Assembly (NCBI GenBank): GCA_017893485.1
Contig: JACEHZ010000207.1
Coordinates: 1,550,001 to 1,614,000, forward strand
Origin: Hemerocallis citrina
Taxonomy: Eukaryota > Streptophyta > Magnoliopsida > Asparagales > Asphodelaceae
Reading direction: 5' to 3'
Length of the DNA stretch: 64,000 bases
Shown: positions 1 through 8,600 of the stretch, piece after piece
Position numbering within the stretch: position 1 is the first letter of the stretch
How the letters are laid out: every line of letters starts with the position of its first letter
The notes under the pieces: model-generated
What the model was told of the DNA's origin: nothing
Seen by the model: the letters and a program-made list of their open reading frames with translations, nothing else
The model's database searches: none
Program-made: the position numbers and the translations under genes

Positions 1-1475
1 CCCATCAACAGTACACACCTGCGCTGCTCCTTCTGTCAGCTAGCAGAAGCATCCCGCCACCTTGCCACCTCTGTTCCGATGCCCCCTCGCCGGTGCTGCC
101 CCTGCGAGCCGCCCGCCGCCCGCCGCCAAAGCCAGCATAGTGCCATTACTGGTTGGTTTGGGTTTTGATCCTTTGATTGTGAGCCATCCGATCGATTGAT
201 CATCATGATCTCCATCATCTGATATGGACCGTCCGATCTTGTTGATCTTGATCTTCGATCTCAGCCATATGATCTGATCTGATCTGATACGATCATCTTC
301 ATCACATCTCGATCTTGATCTCTTGATCTTGGCCATCTGATCCGATCGTGATCGTGATCATCTCATCCAGATTTGTTGTTCGTGTGTTCGTGTTTGGTTC
401 GTGATCCATCCGTTGATTTTTTGTTCGTGTCGGGATCCATTCCCGTTATTCCTCCGTCGGATTCATCGTCTACACCCCAAGGCAAGTATCTTCTTGTACA
501 TTTCGTTTTCTAGTACAAGCTTTTCTTTAAAAATACTGCAAGTAGATTGTAAATGTGACTCCTCTTTGTTTATCGTTGATGATCTCATGTTTCGCCTTAT
601 CTATCACATGATCTAAGAGTCACCACCCTTTTTTGATACACTTGTTCACAACTAGTATAATTTTGATACATTTCATGCAAAAAGTGTCTTATTTGGTTTC
701 TGTTCTGTCCTGGCTTGCTGTTTCAATCTCGATAACACTAGAATCTGAAGTTGAGTCAAGAATATGAAATGTAGCCCCAAGTGTCTAGTTGCCAATAACA
801 TCCAGAATTTTCGAATGAGTTACGGTTTGAGAGATATCGCAATTTTACTGCTGCTGTATCGGTAATCGCAGATTCATAAAAACTACTGCACCACTTTGGT
901 TTACAATTATTTTAAATATTCTACCAGTAAATGACTTGAAATTTTACATGCTGATACTGGACACCCTAGAGAACATTCCCTATTTTTCTTAGAATTAATT
1001 AATGAAGTTTCAATCCTGTTTCACATGTATAAACTCAATTTTATAAATTCTGGCTGAACACAAATGCTGTATAGTTTGCTGTTTTGATATCAATTGCTGC
1101 AAATTTTATGTGTCTTAATTATATGCATTAGAACCGGGTAGGAGTCTAGTTTCTAGGCCTTCTGATGGATCCACATTTGCTATCTTATAGCAACGGAAAT
1201 CGCAATTTTGGTGCAGTAACGTCATGCTGTCCAGAATTGCAATTCTCGTAGTTCTTGATAATCTTAAACTGTGTTGATCCTCGACTATGCTTTATAATTA
1301 TCTTAAACTTGCTCCATGTTCTTGATCATGTTTACTTGACCTGTTTCGCACACTTTCATGCTTGTTTAATGATAATAATAAACAGTAAGCCGGGGTTTAA
1401 GGAAAAGACCATAGTAGTGGACAGTATAGGTAAGTGTACTCAGAAGGGCAACCCGTGTTTCCCACTTGATACATG

Positions 1476-1700
1476 CTTCATGAACTAGTTATATTGTTAT
1501 CCGATTCATGAACTAGTATATTATTTGATTCATGAACTAGTATATTATTATTCGATTCATGAACTAGTATAATATTTGATTCATGAACTAGTATATTATT
1601 ATTCGATTCATGAACTAGTATATTATTTGATTCAGCAACTAGTATACATTTGATTCATGACTTGTCTTGTTATGACTTGACACATGAACTAGTTATATGA
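1476..1700. repeat. Minisatellite, TTCATGAACTAGTATATT-type, inside LTR
   Basis: About eight imperfect copies of a 20-28 bp unit containing TTCATGAACTAGTAT. The same relative position in other LTRs of the family holds related but different short-period arrays, for example 44140-44340 and 61740-61930. Confidence 0.8.
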
Positions 1701-1861
1701 TTACTCGATTCATGAGCATGGCTTGCTTAATACTTGATACCTGAGTACACCGCCCTATAGACTCCACCACTAGACCTAAACGTAACTGATTGTATGTAGC
1801 AACCATGTAGTAAAAATATAGATGCATGAAGTGCTACCTAGATAGAATTAAACATTAGACT

Positions 1862-2062
1862 TAAGATTAACTTGTTACTTGTACACACTTGATATCCTAC
1901 TTGAGACTTGTTACTTGAGACTTGTTACTTGTAACTTGATACTTGTGATTTGATACTTGTTTCTTGACACTTGTACGTGATACTTGTTATTTGATGCTTG
2001 ATACCATTACATGTTCACTTACCACTTGTTCTACTACTAGTATTTGTTACCCAATCTTGTCA
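1862..2062. repeat. Minisatellite, ACTTGTTACTTGAG-type, inside LTR
   Basis: Runs of short units such as GAGACTTGTTACTTG and related TACTTGT words. The reverse-complement type (CAAGTATCAAGTCTC) is present at 48500-48720 and 56935-57019 in minus-strand LTRs, supporting common origin. Confidence 0.75.
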
Positions 2063-2640
2063 CTTGAGTTGTCTTTCTTGCTAGCTAGTTTCTTGAATCC
2101 CTCTACTTGTTGCATTCCTATTATATTATGTTATACATTCTTGATTCCAAATCTTGTTCCATATTTCTTGCACTTGTTTTCATACTCTTGCTTGTACTAC
2201 TAGCGGCCCTAACTTACCCTAAGGGCGTTTGTCTTGTTTTCTCTGTTTTTTTTCTTTTTATATATGTATATACAGATTTTGGAGACGAGTTGCCTGTTGG
2301 AATTGGTGAGCAAACGTTTTAGACTTCGCTTGGGAACACTTGCTTTAAATAATTTGTTTTTGAGTTATTTATTTCTTTTGATACTTGAATCTTGTAACGG
2401 GCATATAGTCCCGAGTTTTATCTTTGGATCCAGATTGAAAACTATTTGGGATATTATTATTTTGTTAAATTATTCATGCATGCGTGGTTGTGTATATTTG
2501 TTATATTCTTATTATGATGCTGAGTCGATCCTACAGCTCATGAATGATGAAAATCATTCGCTGGGCTTTGTCATGCGCTCGTATTCCGTGTTTTTGGGAA
2601 GCGGGGCGTGACACTCCTTTAAAAAAAGGTATCTACTATT

Positions 2641-4730
2641 CTTTTTTTTTACTGGTAAAAGGTAGAGTAATCCCCTACCTCACAAAAAGCTATATTAAAA
2701 GTAATAATAACAGTACATATTACAAAATAAGACCAAGTGTAATCGGCACAGCTGCCGAACACTCGATCCCCCAAAAAATCATAGTGTCAGCATTTGGAAA
2801 TGATGGACTTATAACTATGTCCCAAAAAATAGCATATAAATTGTTTGCCAAAAGAAGTTTATGCTACGGTACCATCAGCCCGAGCATCTACCTTCTCCGC
2901 TCTCATCTTGGCTAATACGCATTAGCGCCTGTATGAGCAAGATATCCCGTGCATCCGCTTGCTCAATCTCCCGGATCATCTCCTACTTCTTCTTCTTTCC
3001 ATCCATTCCATCTAGCCAGGCTCGAAACCAAAACAATACATTAGAAATTATTTGTTGCGGTGAGAGGGATTTAGCAGAAGAAACATGCTCATTTAGCAAG
3101 CCATATACTCCAGCAAGTTGAAATAGTAAGGAGAAGCCAAGTGTGTCTTTATGCATGTGTACCAAAACACCACGAGGTAAAGCATTCATGCAGGTCATTG
3201 GGCAGTGAGTGTATATTGAAGAATGTGGTGAAGAAATTCCATGTCGAAATAGCCATAGGGCATGCAAAGAAAATGTGGTAGGCAGTTTCGATAGGACACG
3301 CACAAGCTATGCATGTTGTGTCTCCCGACCAACCTTTAGTTGGAATTGAGTCTACCCCAACTCAATTGCCAAATGAAGATCTTGCATTTCAGAGGAGCTG
3401 CCGAGGACCACATTGCCACATAGAAGGGGGAGCGTAGTCCAGAGTTGACAAAGAAGTTGTAGGCAGATTTGATGGTGAAGGCACCTGTTGCTGTGAGACG
3501 CCAAGAAGGTTGATCAGAAGAGGTGGAGGGTTGGTGTTCTGCTAGCAGAGCCATGAGAGTCTGTTTTTCTTCTCGGAGTTGTGGTGTTGAGTTGCAGTTT
3601 AGTTGCGGTTGCCAATGCCATACACCATTGATCCAAGATCCTTGGGAGAGAACCTCAGCTTGTGGGTTCCAAGCTGCAGCAGTAAGAGAGGGACAGAGGG
3701 TGACGATGTTGTTGCCATGGAGCCAACGTGACGTCCAAAATTTGATGTGGTTGCCATTGCCTAACTGCCAGTGAACGTTGATCAGGAATTGCTCTTTGAG
3801 GGAGTAAATCTTTTTCCAGAAGCTGGAAGCCGATGGTGGGCAAATTAGATTGTTTGTAGAACTTCCGTAGTACAGACTCTTTAGAGTTTGTCTTGCTAAT
3901 GAGTCTGTGGAGAATAAGTACCACCACCACTTCAACAGAAGTGCTTCATTAAAGACTTTCAAGTCTAGGAGACCCAAACCACCTTGCTCCTTTGGTTGGT
4001 AGATGGCCTTCCAGTTCTTGCAAGCCACTCCTCTTGCATCCTTGTCTGAGCCACTCCAAAAGAATCGACTACAAATTTGATCAATCCGCTTTATCACCCA
4101 TAGGGGAAGTCTAAAGAAGGATGCAAAATAAACTGGTAAGGCACTAAGGATCGCATTAATGAGCACCAACCTTCCCCTTCTTGAAAGCATTCTGCTCTTC
4201 TACACCAATAGTCTTCTCTCAATCTTTAGGATTAAGGGTTACCAACTTCTTTTGCTAAGCTTACCATTGGAAAGTGGCATTCCTAGGTAGCTGAAAGGTA
4301 GACAGTCTTCTTTGCACTCTAGGATAGTTGCGAAGGCATGAAGCTTGGCTTGTGATTTACCAAAATAAATTATTGAAGACTTATTGAAGTTAATGTCAAG
4401 GCCAGAGACATTGGCAAAAAGTTTCAGATCACCTTGAGGTTGAGAATCTCCTGCTCTTCACCACGACAAAAGATTAGAGTATCATCTGCAAACTGAAGGA
4501 CGGATAGGTTTGCAAGTGCGCCTCTGATAGGAAGTTGAGAATATACACCATTTCTTTGACCACTGAATAGCATATGGGCTAGCACATCAACCACTAAGAT
4601 AAAAAGCATCGGCAAAAGAGGATCTCCTTGCTTGAGACCTTCCTTAGAGTTGATTTGTTTCCCCCCCTCATCATTGATGATGACTGTTGTGCTATCTAGA
4701 TACCTAAATAAATAGATAAAACTAGACACA
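2641..4730 (-). mobile_element. L1-type LINE, 5'-truncated, minus strand
   Basis: A T-run at 2641-2650 is the poly(A) tail of a minus-strand LINE. Upstream in element sense are the zinc-binding C-terminal part, the RT thumb region and the RT palm of a plant L1 ORF2. The 5' end stops inside RT near 4730, as expected of incomplete target-primed reverse transcription. The element lies between the chromovirus LTR ending at 2613 and the sequence before the Tat element. No clear target-site duplication was found. Confidence 0.85.
2983..4729 (-). pseudogene. LINE ORF2 remnant: reverse transcriptase with zf-RVT C-terminus
   Basis: Three ORF pieces run leftwards on the minus strand. At 4729-4424 the palm region reads GLKQGDPLLPMLFILVVDV and then LQFADDTLIF, the FADD catalytic motif of non-LTR RTs. 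At 4190-3336 (284 codons) is the plant-LINE thumb with LSRRGRLVLINAILSALPVY and the KIFIWQLSWGRL motif that opens the zf-RVT region. At 3303-2983 comes the remaining C-terminal region. Frames are broken between pieces and the endonuclease and N-terminal RT are absent, so it cannot be functional. In the intact family the protein nicks DNA and reverse-transcribes its own mRNA. Identification of family is firm; the exact clade is not determined. Confidence 0.85.
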
Positions 4731-5003
4731 AATTAAAAACCTCGCAAGTGCACGAATCGTTTATAGAAGCGTAGCAATAGCAAGGGTCGATCCCACAGAG
4801 ATTGTAGACTTTAACATACTAACCAATAAAAAGTGTAAGAATCATAAAGAGTTGTTTTAAAAGTCTAAAAGAAATGAAAAGACTAAAATTAAATTAAGAA
4901 GTGTTGAATCACAAATATCTATTAAGTAGTTGGGTTTAGATCTCCACCAATAGTCAATAATGCTAAGTCACCTTCTGAACTTCTTCTTATTACTCATGTT
5001 TGT
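4731..5003 (-). repeat. Possible fragment of an unrelated retrotransposon LTR end
   Basis: On the minus strand the segment near 4740-4800 reads CTGTGGGATCGACCCTTGCT followed by CGATTCGTGCACTTGCGAGG. This wording is familiar from the 3' part of Athila/Ogre-type plant LTRs. No boundary, primer site or partner LTR is visible, so this is a recollection-based suggestion. The rest of the segment is AT-rich with nothing recognisable. Confidence 0.3.
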
Positions 5004-5598
5004 TGATATGGCTAACAATGGGGTTAAATCGGGACCGTCCAGATCGAGCGCGAATCTTGAAGCACAGGGGTAAAAAGGTAACTTCACATACAGCTGGATC
5101 CAAAACGGGTATTGGCTCTCCTCCTCACAGAACCAACCACCCGCGAGCAGATCCACCTTGACTGGGTACGGGTCCCGACCCGAAACAAACCCAGATCACC
5201 AAGAGGAGAATCAAGGCCGATGATTTGGCTAAATCAACTCAACTCGCCTGATTTGCTCCCACCGGGTAATCAGGGGCTAATTTCCCAAAACAGAATGGGA
5301 GGATTTTCCTCCTGGCTGTTAGGCAGGAAATCCAGCCCCTAACCGCTCCGCTGGCGACTATAAATATCACCCCTCTACCACCATGACCAGGTTAATCACT
5401 TTTTTACCACTTAAGCTCTTTCTTAATCTCTTCTGATTACTGACAAGAGCGTCGGAGGGTGCATCGCCGGAATTAACCCCGGTGTTTCGCACTTCCCTTG
5501 CAGGTTGCGGCAGGAGCAAGTAGGCTGAGTTAACTGTTCAGGTTTCCTCGAACTCACAAATTCATCTGCTTACCCCCACACCGAAATCAGCGGTAACA
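5004..5598 (+). repeat. 5' LTR of the Tat element
   Basis: Begins TGATATGGCT and ends CGGTAACA, so it has TG...CA ends. It aligns without gaps to 19506-20100; the seven differences include A/G at position 5 of the LTR, C/A at position 13 and T/C near the 3' end. It contains a TATA box, a probable R region around 5390-5460 and U5. Confidence 0.95.
5359..5367 (+). promoter_or_regulatory. TATA box of 5' LTR
   Basis: TATAAATAT lies 356 bp into the LTR with GC-richer flanks. It is the likely core promoter for genomic RNA, with transcription expected to start about 30 bp downstream. The identical box in the 3' LTR is at 19861-19869. Confidence 0.8.
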
Positions 5599-5601
5599 GA
5601 T

Positions 5602-5619
5602 TGGCGCCGTCTGTGGGAA
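5602..5619 (+). other. Primer binding site (minus-strand DNA synthesis)
   Basis: TGGCGCCGTCTGTGGGAA starts three bases after the LTR end. It begins TGG, complementary to a tRNA CCA tail, and TGGCGCCGT is typical of Tat/Athila-type elements. The primer is probably tRNA-Arg or tRNA-Asp; the tRNA was not verified. Confidence 0.85.
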
Positions 5620-5665
5620 AACCACACGAACAGTCTCAGCCCCTTCCTCGTCGTCCTCTCCAACC

Positions 5666-8600
5666 ATGCCTCCCAAGAAAGCCAAATCCCGAGGGTCCAA
5701 GGGGGTCAATCCCGCCGATCCGACAGAGGAAGCCCCTGTCAATCCTATTCTACAGTCCGAGCTTCCTCCACCGGGCCAGCAGGTCCTACCTCCTCATCCC
5801 ATGCAGCAACCCGACAATGGTCCTTCCGGTCATAACGGCCGGAAGCTGAAGCAGCCCCTCCATCCGGACCATGTCTCGGTCCATAACGGGTCCTCGGATT
5901 CGATGGCTTCCCATAATCCCGACCCCCGCAATACCGTCCCGAATCGCCAGGATGAGGAGGACCTCCACACACACCTTGACGAGAGGCGGGCCCGAGAGGC
6001 AGCCTCCCGCCAGCGTCAGGGTGAGCGGTCCCCTCGTCGCAGAGACGGTAGGAGGTCTCCGGACCGCAGAGGCCGAGCGGCGTCTCCCGAGCGCCGAAGA
6101 AGGAGACCGCATTCCCCCAGGGATCGGCGTCATCCGAGGGACCGTGAGGTACCTATCACTCGCACCGAGTTCCTCCAGTTCCAGGACACCGTCCTGCAAG
6201 CTCTCAACCTTCGGCAGAACGTCCAAAATGCCCAGGGGGCTCCAACGCCCCCGAAGGTCCCCAGTCCTCGTCGCCGAACCCGAAGTCCTTCCCCGGCTCC
6301 CAGCCGCCAGCAGCAGCAATACAGTCCGCGCCGGTCCCAGGACTACCGGCGTCGCAGTCCGCGCTCCCCTTCCTATGAAGAGGAGTCTGGGGGATCGTAT
6401 GAGCACCAGCGACGGGACGATGCCCTCTTCCGACGTATTCATGAGGTAGAGAGGCGCATTGGCCGTATGGACAGAGAAGAGGAATCCAGAGCAGGGACTA
6501 TTCGGCCGAGCAGACCGCCCTTCTCTCGGACGATCATGGAGGCTCACATACCGAGGGGTTTCAAACCTCCGCAGTTTGAAACGTACTCAGGTGAGTCCGA
6601 CCCAGTGGATCACGTCGAGAGCTTTAAGACGCTGATGCTGATCCATCAAGTCTCCGACGCCGTCCTCTGCAGGACCTTCCCCGCCACCCTCAGGGGGTCG
6701 GCTCGGGAATGGTACTCCAGGCTCGCCCCCTCTTCCATCTTCTCATTCGAGCAGTTTGAAACACTGTTCATAACTCACTTCGTGAGTAGCAGGCTAGCCG
6801 AGAAGACAAGCCTCTCCCTACTGAACCTGCGGCAGGAAAGGGAAGAGAAGCTGCGGGACTATGTGAAGAGATTCACCGCAGAGGTTAGGTCTATCGCCTC
6901 CTTAGACCAGTCGGTGGCGACCGTGGCGTTCCAGTCGAACGTCCTCAACGCCAACCTCCGATCGTCCCTAGCCAAGAAGCCCCCACATGACTTCGCCGAC
7001 CTCCTCCTGAGGTGCGAGAAGTATATCCGAGCAGAGGAGGCCGAAGCCCTCCCGAGCTTCGGGGGGTCTGCCTCGGGGTCGAAGAGGAAGGCGACGGGGG
7101 AAGAGGGGTCCAAGAAAGCTCAGAAGGACAACGGCGGCCAGCGCCGCCCTCCCCCCAAGTTCGAAAAGTTCACTCCCCTCACCACTAACGTCTCCACCAT
7201 CCTAATGGAAGTGGAGAAGGAGGGAGTCATCCCTCCGGCTCCGAAGATGTTTACCCCGGCAAAGAGGAGGAACAAAGACAAATGGTGCCGTTACCATCGG
7301 GATCACGGCCACGACACGAACGACTGCCGGGCGCTGAAGGACGAGATAGAAGTCCTCATCCGGAGGGGGCAGTTGGCCAAATTCGTGAAGGCTAACGAAC
7401 GGGCGGATCGCAACACTTCTCCACCTCGGGGGGCTAACAAGCGCTCCGAGCGGCGTGAGGGGACACCCGAGTTCGAGGAAGAACGGGTCCTGCACTTGAT
7501 CCACGGAGGCCCCATGGGAGGCTCCTCTAATTCCTCTCGGAAGGCCTTCGTCCGAGAGGTCAACTCTGTTCACGGCGTCCCTCCCCCCAAAGGGCTCGGC
7601 GTCCCTGTGTCTTTCTCCGATGCGGACCTCGAAGGGGTCCGAACCCCACACTGTGATGCTCTCGTCATCGACCTCCGCATGGCCAACTTCAAAGTGCAGA
7701 GGATTTTGGTAGACAATGGGAGTTCGGTTAATATTCTTTTTCTCTCGGCCTTCCGAGGCCTACAGCTGTCCCGAGACCGTCTCAAGCCGGCCGGTTACAC
7801 GCTTCACGGGTTCACGGGGGTCCCGGTAACCGTCGAGGGGGTGATAACCCTAGACGTTACTGCGGGAAGCACCCCCACTACCCGGACCGAGCCGATGGAC
7901 TTCATGGTCGTCGACGTCCCGGCAGCGTATAATGTCATCCTAGGCCGACCCGGCCTAGCCGCCCTGGAAGCTGTCCCCTCGGCGTATCATTTGAAAATGA
8001 AGTTCCCCACTCGGTCGGGAGTAGGGGAAGTCAGAGGAAGCCAGGAAACAGCCCGGAAGTGCTACACGACTTCCACCGGGGGACCAGTGCTCTCGCTCGA
8101 GACACTAGAAATCCCCGAGCCGAAACCTCGGCCGACGTCCGAGCCGGCGGACGAGTTAGAAGAGGTGCTCTTCTCGGATGAGGATCCGAGCCGGAAGTTC
8201 CTCATCAGCAAATCCCTGCCGACCGCACTGTGCTCGGATCTAGTCAAGTGCATCCGGGGTAACCGCGACCTCTTTGCTTGGTCGGCCGCGGATATGCCCG
8301 GTATTTCCGAGGACCTGCTCGTCCATCGCCTAAGTGTCGAACCGGGGTGCAAACCGGTTCAGCAGAAGAGGCGAAAGTTTGCTCCTGAGCGACAGCAGGC
8401 CATCAAGGAGGAAGTGGCTAAGCTCTTGAAGGCTAAGTTTATACAGGAGGTAAATTACCCCGAGTGGCTGTCGAATGTTGTGATGGTCAAGAAGTCCAAT
8501 GGCTCTTGGAGGATATGCATTGACTTCACCGACCTGAACAAGGCGTGTCCGAAGGACCCATTTCCCCTCCCGAACATCGACACTCTTATTGACGCCACCT

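Larger units (their letters stand above)
1..2613 (+). mobile_element. Long LTR of Tekay/Del-like chromovirus (3' end present, 5' end outside window)
   Basis: The right edge is the family terminus GGGGCGTGACA at 2603-2613. The same terminus, in either orientation, ends the LTRs at 28451, 37017-40074, 43334, 47936, 56312 and 60926. Sequence before the edge, such as the block at 2276-2325, matches the LTR at 47936-51386 on the other strand. No tRNA-Met primer site follows the edge, so this is a solo LTR or a 3' LTR, not a 5' LTR. The left part (1-140) is a GC-rich leader-like segment and 200-360 is rich in GATC/GATCTGATCT. ORFs inside are short and unrecognised. The element is probably + oriented and truncated only by the window edge. 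Confidence 0.8.
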
